In this document: positions 22,903 through 36,300 of the stretch, in pieces | Layout: every line of letters begins with the position of its first letter | Position numbering within the stretch: the stretch's first letter is position 1 | Source: Chimonanthus salicifolius | Lineage: Eukaryota > Streptophyta > Magnoliopsida > Laurales > Calycanthaceae | Assembly: GCA_013350335.1 (NCBI GenBank) | Contig: CM023540.1 | Span: 25,523,175 to 25,587,174 of the forward strand | Direction: 5' to 3' | DNA: 64,000 bases | Made by a program: the position numbers and the translations under genes | The notes under the pieces: model-generated | Told to the model about the DNA's origin: nothing | The model's database searches: none | What the model saw: the letters and a program-made list of their open reading frames with translations, nothing else

Positions 22903-23547
22903 CCTATGAAGCACGGATACTTCGAAACCATTCAAGTATCCGTGTCGGGCACGTTTCCGAGATGGACACGGCTCGGATACGTGTCAAATAAGTATCCAAT
23001 TAAATAAAACATTTTTTTAAATACGGATACATCACGGATACGGCAGGACACATGACACAGGAGGCGGGACAAGGCACGGGATACGGCAGCACGGGAGAAA
23101 AGGGAAAAAAAATTATAAACCAATAGCTTTAGTCTCTTGAAAGACAAAGTTTAAATAAAATATCAAATTATCAACCAATAGCTTTTAGTCTCTTGAAAGA
23201 CAAAGTTTCTTGATCATCTGATTTAATTTTAGACTATTGCATCAAGAGGGGAAGTTGAAAACAATAGTTACCGCATCAAAAAAATTAGACTTACTTATGT
23301 TATGTATGTGCTTAATCGATGGTAATTTTTATATTTAAGAATAAAAAAATAGAAGATGGAAATAGAAGTTAATTAATAAAAATGTATAAATCGTGACTAG
23401 TCCCTATTTCTGGTTTATATATATATATAATTTTTTTAATTAGGCATATCCCGCTGCACCCGTATCCTAGTTTTTGAAAATTTGTCGTATCCTCGTATCC
23501 GATACGACTAGTATCCGTTATGCGTACCCGTATCGGAGCTTCTTAGG
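22903..23547. mobile_element. MITE with GATAC-type ends, inside the satellite
   Basis: The left end CCTATGAAGCACGGATAC and the right end read on the other strand, CCTAAGAAGCTCCGATAC, are inverted copies. Many GGATACG/CGTATCC motifs cluster within about 150 bases of each end, and the middle is AT-rich. It is 645 bases and has no transposase. No convincing target-site duplication, so I do not assign a superfamily. Confidence 0.7.
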
Positions 23548-23919
23548 ATATTCCTACTAACCAAAATTGAGCATCAATACGGCTTTTCTCTAATTATCCC
23601 AAAAAAATATATTTCAATCATATTTGAGATTTTTAAAAATGGTCTTCACAACATAAATGATGTTGTTAGTTAGATGCCTTCCCCAATCAACTGACCCAAA
23701 CAAAAAATGGGCAATGACACCCATATGAACCAATATCCTACAACTCATCTAAAGGTGAATTTCTTGAAATCTCTTTGGACACAAAATTAAGAGCCAAACC
23801 CAATTTCTTTCAAATCGGACTATTAAGTCTTCATATCTTCGAACACAATGGTAATCCCTCCTTCCAGGAGATTGATGATGTCATTGTGGAAATGCCCATC
23901 CCCAACAAATGATGTCATT

Positions 23920-24334
23920 GGGCCCAATGTAAAGCCATGCAGGTTTTTCGAGACCCAAGCGAACAATATTGTGCTAGCGGGACAAGTAATTACAAATGGT
24001 ACCAGAGAAATGCGTAACTCTCATATTGACTGAGCCCTCTGCCTATGTGATGTGGTCGAGCCGAGGACTGCTCTGATTTTAAGGGGGTGGATTGTGATAC
24101 CCTGTCTCTCTTGAGCGTTCGGTTCTGACAGAGAGATGCATGGCCATGTGGGAAGAGAGAAAAGTCCCACATCGCCCATGTACTTGGAAATGAAGTGATT
24201 TATAATAGGCAGCACCCCTGCTCCCAGCACAACACGTTTTGGGACTATGAGTGACCCTTGTGTCCAATTCAAAACTGTGTAGGTTTTTCGAGCTCAAAGC
24301 GGACAATATTGTGCTAGTGAGACGGGTCGATATA
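23920..24334 (+). mobile_element. TRIM (miniature LTR retrotransposon), 5' LTR truncated
   Basis: A 3' LTR of about 242 bases (24093-24334) starts TGTGATACCC. Its last 74 bases are repeated at 23920-23993 (shared AGGTTTTTCGAG, GACAATATTGTGCTAG). Between them lie a primer-binding site, TGGTACCAGAG at 23997-24007, close to the initiator-Met site, and a polypurine tract, AAGGGGGTGG at 24081-24090. The internal part is only about 100 bases and non-coding. It interrupts a satellite unit. Confidence 0.8.
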
Positions 24335-27300
24335 GGACACCCATCCCAACAAAAAAAATCGAACAAAAATTGGACATCAATATGGTTTTCCTCTGAATAT
24401 CCCATAAAAATATACTTCAATCTTATTTGAGATATTTAAAAATGAACTTCCCAACAAAAATGAAGTTATTGCTTGGATGCCCTCCCCCAATCAATGGACC
24501 TAAACTAAAAAAGGACATTGACAAGCTTTTGAGCCAATATTCAACAACTCATTTAATTCTGATTTTCATGAAATCTCTTTGAACTCGAAATTACAACACA
24601 AGCCCGATTTCTATCTAATCGAGTTATTCAAGTTTTAAGATCTTTGAACTAAAAAGTGATCCCAACTTCCACAAGATTGATGATATCATTGTGGAAATGC
24701 CCATCCCCAACAAATGAACCTAAACCAAAATTGGGCATTTCATTGGTTTCAACTTAATAGTAGATAAAAATCGATTGTCATTTTCAAAAAAAAATTATCT
24801 TACACTCATGAACTTCATCATTGTCTAACGCGCATCCCCAACCAATGTATTCAAACAAAATTGCGTACTCTCCAATACCTTCGATACAAATATGCAATTC
24901 AAAATAATCTAAGATCCTCACCCGAGGCCGAAGATCAAATAAGCTATATTTTCACTGAGATGCCCTTCCCCAACGAATGAATCAAAATAAAATTGGGCAT
25001 TCACACTTCTTCCTTATCAACATCCAATTAATAAATTTGCAATCCTATATGAAATTCCCACATATGGCCATACACCAAAAACATAATGTTGTTCTTTCGA
25101 TACCCATCCCAACCAAGGAACCTAATAAAAACTGAGCATCAATACAGTTTTCCTCTTAATATCACATATAAATAGAATTCAATCTTATTTGAGATATTTA
25201 AAAATGGACTTCACAACATAAATGGCATTGCTTGCATGCCCTCCCCCAATCAATGCACCTAAACCAAAAAAGGGCATTGACAAGCTTTTGAGCCAATATT
25301 CAACAACTCATTTAATTCTGATTTTCATGAGATCTCTTTGAACTCAATATTACAACCCAAGCCAAATTTCATGCAAAATGGACTATTTAAGCTTGCAGAA
25401 TTTCAAACTAAATAGAATTTCCTACTTCCACCAGATAGATGATTTCATTGTGGAATTGCTAATCCCCAACCAATTAACCTAAACCAAAATTGAGCATTTC
25501 ATTGATTTCCACTTAATAGTAGATAAAAAATCGATTGTCGTTTTCATAAATTCTATTAAACACTCATAAACTTCATAATTGTCTAACGCGCATCCCCAAG
25601 CAATGTACTCGAACAAAATTGCGCACCCTCCAACAACTTGCATTCAAATATGCAATTCAAACTAATCTAAGATCCTCACCCGAGGCCAAAGATCAAATAA
25701 AATATATTTTCACCGAGATGTCCTTCGCCAACGAATGAATCGAAATAAAATTGAGCACTGACACTTCTTCCTTATCAACATCCAATGAATAAATTTGCAA
25801 TCCTATATGAAATTCTCATATATGGCCATACAACACAAACACAATGTTGTTCTCTCGATACCCATCCCAACCAAAGAACTTAACAAAAATTTGGCATCAA
25901 TACGGCTTTCCTATCAATATCCCAAAAAAATATAATTCAATCTTATTTGAAATATTTAAAAATGGATTTCACAACATAAATGAAGTTATTGCTTGGATGC
26001 CCTCCCTCAATCAATGGACCTAAACCAAAAATGGGCATTGATAATCTTATGAGCCAATATACAACAACTCATTTAATTTAGAACTTCATGAAATCTCTTT
26101 GGAATCAAAATTACGATGAAGGACAAATTTCTTGCAAATCTTGCTATTCAAGTTTTCAAATCTTTAAACTAAAAATTGATCCCTACTTCCACCAGATTGA
26201 TGATGTCATTGTGGAAATGCTCATCCCCAACAAATGAGCTTAAACCAAAATTGGATATTTCATTGATTTCCACTTAATAGTAGATAAAAATCGATTGTCG
26301 TTCTCATAAATTCTATCATACACCCATACACTACTTCATCATTGTCTAACGAGCATCCCCAACCAATGTATTTGAACAAAATTGCGCACTCTCCAACAAC
26401 TTCGATACAAATATGCAATTCGAACTAATTTAAGATCCTCACCCGAGGCCAAAGATCAAATAAACTATATTTTCATCGTTATGCCCTTCCCCAATGAATG
26501 AATCGAAATAAACTTGGGCATTAACACTTCTTCCTTATCAACATCCGACGAATAAATGTGCAATCCTGGATGAAATTCTCATATATGGCCATACAACACA
26601 AACATAATGTTGTCCTTTCAATGCCCATCCAAACCAAGGAACCTAGCAAAAACTGGGCATCAATACGGCTTTCCTATCAATATCCCATAAAAATATAATT
26701 CAATCTTATTTGAGATATTTAAAAATGGAGTTCACAACAAAAATGATATTGTTGCTTGGATGCCCTCGCCCAATCAATGGACCTAAACAAAAAATGGGTA
26801 TCGACAAGCTTTTGAGCCAATATTCAACATCTCATTTAATTCTAATTTTCAGGGAATAAATTTGCAATACTATACGAAATTCTCATGATCGACCATGCAC
26901 CACAAATGTAATGTTGTTCTTTGGACGCCTATCCCAACCAAGGAACCTGACAAAAATTAGGCATCAATACTACTTTCCACTGAATATCCCATAAAAATAG
27001 ACTTAAATCTTATTTGAGATATTTAAAAATGGACTTCACAATATAAATGACATTGTTGCTTGCAAGCCCTCCCCCAATCAATGCACCTAAACTGAAAAAG
27101 GTAATCAACAAGCTTTTGAGCCAATAAAAGACAACTCATTTCATTCTGATTTTCATCAGATCTCTTTGAACTAGAGATTACAACCCAAGCCAATTTCTTT
27201 CAAAATGGGATATTTAAGCACACAGAATTTCGAACTAACTAGAAATCCCTACTTCCATTAGATAGATAATGTCATTGTGGAAATGCACATCCCCAACAAA

Positions 27301-30300
27301 TGAACCTAAACCAAAATTGGACATTTCATTTATTTCCACTTAATAGTAGATAAAAATCGATTGTCGTTTTCATAAATTCTACCTTACACCCATAAACTTC
27401 AGCATTGTCTAACGCGCATCCCAAACCAATGCATTCGAAAAAATTTCGCACTCTCCAACAACTTCGATACAAATATACAATTCCAAGTAATCTAACATCC
27501 TCACCCAAGGCCAAAGATCAAATAAACTATATTTTAACCGTTTTCCCCTTCCCCAATGAATAAATCGAAATAAAATTGGGCATTGACACTTCTTCCTAAT
27601 CAACATCCAACGTATAAATGTGCAATCCTACGTGAAATTCTCATATATGGCCATACAACACAAGCATAATGTTGTTCTTTCGACGCCCACCCCAACCAAG
27701 GAACCTAACAAAAATTGGGCATCATTACGACTTTTCCATCAATATCTCATAAAAATATAATTCAATCTTATTTGAGATATTTAAGAATGAACTTCACAAC
27801 ATAAATGACGTTGATGTTTGGATGCCGTCTCCCAATCAATGCATCTAAAACAGAAAAGGGCATCAACAAGCTTTTGAAACAATAAACAACTCCTCATTTA
27901 ATTTTGATTTTCAGGAGATCTCTTCAAACTCAAAATTACAACACAAATCCAATTTCTTTAAAAATCGGGCTATTTAAGCTTACAAAATTTCGAACTAAAT
28001 AGAAATCTCTACTTCCACCAGATAGATAATGTCATTGTCGAAATGCTCATCCCCAACAAATGAACCTAAACCAAAATTGGGCATTTCATTGATTACCACT
28101 TAATAGTAGATAAAAATCGATTGTCGTTTTCCATAAATTCTATCTTACATCCATAAACTTCATCATTGTCTCACGCGCATCCCCATCCAATGTATTTGAA
28201 CAAAATTGCACACTCTCCAACAACTTCAATACAAATATGCAATTCCAAGTAATCGAAGATCCTAACGATAGGCCAAAGATCAAATAAACTATATTTTCAC
28301 CGAGATGCCCTTCCCCAACGAATGAATCGACATAAAATTGGGCATTGACAACTTATCAACATCCGATGAATAAATTTGCAATCCTATATAAAATTCTTAT
28401 GTATGGCCATACACCACAAACATAATGTTGTTCTTTGGACACCCATCTCAACCAAGGAACCTAACAAAAATTGGGCATCAAACGACTTTCCACTAAATAT
28501 CCCATAAATATAGACTTCAATCTCATTTGAGATATTTAAAAATGGAGTTCACAACATAAATGACGTTGTTGCTTGGATGCCCTCCCCCAATCAATGGACC
28601 TAAACCAGAAATGGGCATTGACAATCTTTTGAGCCAATATTCAACAACTCATTTAATTCTGATTTTCATCAGATCTCTTTGAACTCAAAATTACAACACA
28701 AGTCCTATTTCTATCTGATCGAACCAAAAATGGGCATTGACAAGCTTTTGAGCCAATATTCAACAACTCATTTAATTCTAATTTTCTTAGAATCTCTTTG
28801 AAATCAAAATTACGACACAAGTCCCATTTCTATCTGATCGAGCTATTTAAGTTTTAAGATGTTTGAACTAAAGACTGATCCCTACTTCCACCAAAGAGAT
28901 GATGTCACTGTGAAAATGCCCATCCCCAACCAATTAACCTAAACCAAAATGGGGCATTTCATTAAATTCCTCTTAATAGTAGATAAAAAATCGATTGGCG
29001 TTTTCATAAATTCTATCAAACACTCAAAAACTTCATACTTGTTTAATGCGCATCCCCAACTAATGTACTCGAACAAAATTGCGCACCATCCAACAACTTG
29101 CATTCAAATATACAATTCAAACTAATCTAAGATCCTCACCGAGGCCAAAGATCAAATAAAATATATTTCACCGAGATGCCCTTCCCCAACGAATGAATCG
29201 AAATAAAATTGGGCATTAACACTTCTTCCTTATCAACATCCAATGATTAAATTTGCAATCCTATATAAAATTCTCATATATGGCCATACAACACAAACAC
29301 AATGTTGTCCTCTCGATACCCATCCCAACCAAAGAACCTAACAAAAATTGGGCATCAATACGGCTTTCATATCAATATCCCAAAAAAATATAATTCAATC
29401 TTATTTGAGATATTTAAAAATGGACTTCACAACATAAATGACGTTGTTACTTGGATGCCCTCCACCAATCAATGGACCTAAACCAAAAATGGGTATTGAC
29501 AAGCTTTTGAGCCAATATTCAACGACTCATTTAATTCTGATTTTCATGGAATCTTTTTGAAATCAAAATTACAACACAAGTCCAATTTATGTCTGACCGA
29601 GTTATTTAAGTTTTAAGATGTTTGAATAAAAATTGATCCCTACTTCCACCAGATAAATGATGTCATTGTCGAAATGCCCATCATCCCCAACCAATTAACC
29701 TAAACTAGAATTGGGCATTTCATTGATTTCAACTTAATAGTAGATAAAAAATCGATTGTCGTTTTCATAAATTCTATCTTACACTCGTGAACGTCATCAT
29801 CGTCTAACGCACATCTCCAACCAAAGTACACGAACAAAATTGCGCAGTATCCAACAGCTTTGATACAAATATGAAATTCAAAATAATCTAAGATCCTCAC
29901 CCGACGCCAAAGATCAAATAAACTATATTTTCACCGAGAAGCCCATCCCCAACGAATGAATCGAAATAAAATTGGGATTGACGCTTCTTCCTTATCAACA
30001 TCCGATGAATAAATTTGCAGTCCTATATGAAATTCCCATCTATGGCACTACACCATAAACATAATGTTGTTCTTTGGACGCCCATCCCAACCACAGAAGC
30101 TGATAAAAATTGGGCATCAATACGGCTTTCCTCTGAATATCCCATAAAAATAGACTTCAATCTTATTTGAGATATTTAAAAATGGACTTCACAACATAAA
30201 TGACGTTGTTGCTTGCATGCCCTCCCCCAACCAATGCACCTAAAACAAAAAGGGCATCAACAAGCTTTTGAACCAATAAACAACAACTCATTTAATTCTG

Positions 30301-33300
30301 ATTTTCATGAGATCACTTTGAACTCAAAATTACAACACAAGCCCAATTTCTTTCAAAACAGGCTATTTAAGCATACAGAATTTCGAACTAAATAGAAATC
30401 TCTACTTCCACCAGATAGATAATGTCATTATGGAAATGCCCATCGCCAACATATAACCTAAGCCAAAATTGGACATTTCATTGATTTCCACTTAATAGTA
30501 GATAAAAATCGATTGTCGATTTCATAAATTCTAGCTTACACCCATAAACTTCAGCATGGTCTAACGGGCATCCCAAACCAATGCATTCAAAAAAAATTGT
30601 GCACTCTCCAACAACTTCGATACAAATATGCAATTCCAAGAAATCGAAGATCCTCCATAGGCCAAAGATCAAATAAACTATATTTTCAACGAGATGCCCT
30701 TCCCCAACGAATGAATCGAAATAAAATTGGGCATTGAAACCTTATCTACATTCGATGAAAAATTTGCAATCCTATATGAAAATCTCATGTATGGCCATAC
30801 ACCATAAACATAATGTTGTTCTTTGGACGCCCTATCCCAACCAAGGAACCTGACAAAAATTGGGCATCAATACTACTTTCCAGTGAATGTCCCATAAATA
30901 ATGACTTCAATCTCATTTTAGATACTTAACAATGGACTTCACAACATAAATGACGTTGTTGCTGGATGCCTTCCCCCAATCAAATGGACCTAAACCAAAA
31001 ATGGGAATTGACAAGCTTTTGAGCCAATATTCAACAACTCAATTAATTCTGATTTTCATGGAATCTCTTTAAAATCAAAATTAAAACACAAGTCCTATTT
31101 CTATCTGATCGAGTTATATAAGTTTTAAGATGTTTGAATAAAAACCGATCCCTACTTCAACCAGATAGATGATATCATTGTGGAAATGCCCATCCCCAAC
31201 CAATTAACCTAAACCAGAATTGGACATTTCACTGATTTCCACTTTATAAATAAAAAATCGATTGTCGTTTTCATAAATTCTATCTTACCCTCGTGAACTT
31301 CATCATTGTCTAACGCGCATCTCCAACCAATGTACACGAACAAAATTGCGCAGTATCCAACAACTTCGAAACAAGTATGCAATTCAAAATAATCTAAGAT
31401 CCTCAACCGACGCCAAAGATCAAATAAACTATATTTTCAATACGGCTTTCCTCTGAATATCCCATAAAAATAGACTTCAATCTTATTTGAAATATTTAAA
31501 AATGAACTTCACAACATAAATGACGTTGTTGCTTGCATGCCCTCGTCCAATCAATGCACGTAAACCAAAAAAGGGCATCAACAAGCTTTTGAGCCAATAA
31601 ACAACTCATTTAATTCTGATTTTCATGAGACCTCTTTGAACTAAAAATTACAATCCAAGCCCAATTTCTTTCAAAACGGGTTATTTAAGCTTACAGAATT
31701 TCAAACTAAATAGAAATCTCTACTTCCACCAGATAGATAATGTCATTGTGGAAATGCCCATCCCCAACAAATGAACCTAAACCAAAATTGGGCATTTCAT
31801 TGATTTCCACTTAATAGTACATAAAAATCAATTGTCGTTTACATAAATTCTATCTTACACCCATAAACTTCATCGTTGTCTAACGCACATCCCCAACCAA
31901 TGTATTCGAACAAAATTGTGCACTCTTCAACAACTTCGATACAAATATGCAATCCCAAGTAATCGAAGATCATCACCATAGGCCAAAGATCAAATAAACT
32001 ATATTTTCACCAAGATGCCCTTCCCCAACGAATGAATCGAAATAAAATTGGGCATTGAAACCTTATCTACATTCGATGAAAAAATTTGCAATCCTATATG
32101 AAAATCTCATGTATGGCCATACACCACAAACATAATGTTCTTTGGACGCCTATCCCAACCAAGGAACCTGACAAAAATTGGGCATCAATACTACTTTCTA
32201 GTGAATATCCCATAAATAATGACTTCAATCTCATTTTAGATATTTAAAAATGGACTTGACAACATAAATGACGTTGTTGCTTGGATGCCCTCCCCCAATC
32301 AATGCACCTAAACCAAAAAAGGACATCGACATGCTTTTGAGCCAATATTCAACAACTCATTTAATTCTTATTTTCATGAGATCTCTTTGAACTCAAAATT
32401 ACAACCCAAGCCAAATTTCTTTAAAAACGAGCTATTTAAGCATATAGAATTCGAACTCAATAGAAATCCCTACTTCCAGCAGATAAATAATGTCATTGGG
32501 GAAATGCACATCCCCAACCAATGAACCTAATCCAAAATTGGGCATTTCATTGATTTCCACTTAATAGTAGATAAAAATTGATTCTCGCATTCATAAATTC
32601 TATCCTACACTTGTGAACTTCATAATTATCAAACACGCAACCCCAACCAATGTACTTGAACAAAATGGCGCACTCTCCAACAACTTCGATACAAACATGC
32701 AATTCAAACTAATCTAAGATCCTCACCCGAGGCCAAAGATCAAATAAACTATATTGTCACCGTTATGCCCTTCCCCAATGAATTAATCGAAATAAAATTG
32801 GGCAATGACACTTATTCTTTATCAACATCCAACGGAATAAATGTGCAATCCTACATGAAATTCCCATAAATGGCCATACAACACAAACATAATGTTGTTC
32901 TCTTGATGCTCATACCAACCAAAGAACCTAACAAAAATTGGGCATCAATAAAGCTTTCCTATCAATATCCCATAAACATATAATTCAATCTTATTTAAGA
33001 TATTTAAAAATGGACTTCACAACATAAATGACGTCGTTGCTTGGATGCCCTCCCCCAATCAGTAGACCTAAACCAAAAATGCGCATTGACAAGATTTTGA
33101 GCCAATATTCAACACCTCATTTAATTCTGATTTTCATGAGATCTCTTCTTACTCAAAATTACAACCCAAGCCAAATTCCTTTCAAAACGTGATATTTAAG
33201 TTTTAAGATGTTTGAATTAAAATTGCGCACATCTCCAACCAATGTACACTAACAAAATTGCGCACTATCCAACTACTTTGACACAAATATGCAGTTCAAA

Positions 33301-36300
33301 ATAATCTAAGATCCACACCTGACGCCAAAGATCAAATAAACTATATTTTCACCGAGATGCCCATCTCCAACGAATGAATCGAAATAAAATTGGGCATTGA
33401 CACTTCTTCCTTGTCAACATCCGATGAATAAATTTGCAATCCTATATGAAATTTTCATGTATGGCCATACACTATAAACATAATGTTGTTCTTTAGACGC
33501 CCATCCAAACCAAGGAACCTGACAAAAATTGGACATCAACACGGCTTTCCTCTGAATATCCCATAAAAATAGACTTCAATCTCATTTGAGATATAAAAAA
33601 TTGGACTTCACAACATAAATGACGACGTTGCGTGCATGCCCTCCCCCCAATAAATGCACCTAAACCAAAAAAGGGTATCAACAAGCTTTTTAGCCAATAA
33701 ACAACAACTCATTTATCACTGATTTTCATGAGATCTCTTTGAACTCAAAATGACAACCCAAGCTCAATTTCTTTCAAGACGGGCTATTTAAGCTTACAAA
33801 ATTTCGAACTAAATAGAAATCTCTACTTCCACCAGATAGATAATGTCATTGTGGAAATGCTCATCCCCAACAAATAAACCTAAACCAAGGCATTTCATTG
33901 ATTTCCACTTAATAGTAGCTAAAAATCGATTGTCATTTTAATAAATTCTATCTTACACCCATAAACTTCATCTTTGTCTAACGAGCATCCTCAACAAAAG
34001 TATTCGAACAAAATTGCACACTCTCCAATAACTTAGATACAAATATGCAATTCAAAATAATCTAAAATCCTCACCCGACACCAAAGATCAAATAAACTAT
34101 ATTTTCACCGAGATGCCCTTCCCCAACGAATGAATCGAAATAAAACACTTCTTCCTTATCAACACCCGATGAATAAATTTGCAATCCTTTATGAAATTCT
34201 TATATATGGTCATACAACACAAACATAATGTTGCTCTTTCGATGCCCATCCCAACCAAGGAACCTAACAAAAATTGGGTATCAATACGGCTTTCCAATCA
34301 ATATCCCAAAAAAATATAAATCAATCTTCTTTGAGATATTTAAAAATGGACTTCACAACATAAATGACATTGTTGCTTGGATGCCCTCCCCCAATCAATG
34401 GACCTAAACCAAAAATGGGCATTGACAAGCTTTTGAGCCAATATTCAACAACTCATTTAACTCTGATTTTCATGGAATCTCTTTGAAATCAAAATTACAA
34501 CACAAGTCCAATTTCTATCTGATCGAGTTATTTATGTTTTAAGATGTTCGAACTAAAAACTGATCCTTACTTCCACCAAATAGATGATGTCATTGTGGAA
34601 ATGTCTGTCCCCAACCAATTAACCTAAACCAAAATTGGACATTTCATTGATTTCAACTTAATAGTAGATAAAAAATCGATTGTCGTTTTCATAAATTCTA
34701 TCTTACACTCGTGAACTTCATCATTGTCTAACGCGCATCCCCAACAATTGTACACGAACAAAATTGTGCACTATCCAACAACTTCAATACATATATGCAA
34801 TTCAAAACAATCTAAGATCATCACCTGACGCCAAATATCAAATAAACTATATTTTCATCGAGATGCCCCATCCCCCACGAATGAAACTAAATAAAATTGG
34901 GCATTGCCACTTCTTCCTTATCAACATCCGATGAATAAATTTGCAATCCTATATGAAATTCTTATATATGGCCATACAACACAAACGTAATGTTGTTCTT
35001 TCGATGCCCATCCCAACCAAGGAACTTAACAAAAATTGGGCATCAATACGGCTTTTCTATCAATATCCCAAAAAAATATAAATCAATCTTCTTTGAGATA
35101 TTTAAAAATGGACTATACAACATAAATGACGTCGTTGCTTCGATGCCCTCCCCCAATCAATGGACCTAAACAAAAAATGGGCATCGACAAGCTTTTAAGC
35201 CAATATTCAACAACTCATTTAATTCTGATTTTCATGGAATCTCTTTGAAATCAAAATTACAACACAAGTCCAATTTCCATCTAATCGAGTTATTTAAGTT
35301 TTAAGATGTTTGAGCTAAAAACTGATACCTACTTCCACCAGATAGATGATGTCATTGTAGAAATGCCCATCCCCAACCAATTAACCTAAACCAAAATTGG
35401 GCATTTCATTGATTTCCACTTAATAGTATATAAAAAATCGATTGTCATTTTCATAAATTCTATCTTATACTCATGAACTTCATCATTGTCTAACACGCAT
35501 CCCAATCGAATGTACACGAACAAAATTGCACACTATCCAACAACTTCAATACAAATATGCAATTCAAACTAATCTAAGATCCTCACCCGAGGCCAAAGAT
35601 CAAATAAACTATATTTTCACCGTTATGCCCTTACCCAATTAATGAATCGAAATAAAATTGGGCATTTACACTTTTTCCTTATAAACATCCGATGCATAAA
35701 TGTGCAATCCTACATGAAATTCTCATATATGGCCATACAACACAATCATAATGTTGTTCTTTCGATGCCCATCCCAACCAAGGAACCTAACAAAAATTGA
35801 GCATCAATACGGCTTTCCCATCAATATCCCATAAAAATATAATTCAATCTTATTTGAGATATTTAAAAATGGACTTCACAATGTAAAAGACGTTGTTGGT
35901 TGGAAGCTCTCCCCAATACAATGGACCCAAACCAAAAATGGGCATTGACAAGCTTTTGAGCCAATATTCAACAACTCACTTAATTCTAATTTTCATGGAA
36001 TCTCTTTGAAATCAAAATTAGGACACAAATCCAATTTCTATCTGATCGAGTTATTTAAGTTTTAAGATGTTTGAACTAAAAATTGATCCCTACTTCCACA
36101 AGATAGATTATGTCATTGTGGAAATGTCCATCCCTAACCAATTAACCTAAACCAAAATTGGGCATTTCATTGATTTCCACTTAATAGTAGATAAAAAATC
36201 GATTGTCATTTTCATAAATTCTATCTTACACGCGTGAACTTCATCATAGTCTAACGCGCATCCCCAACCAATGTACACTAACAAAATTGCGCACTATCCA

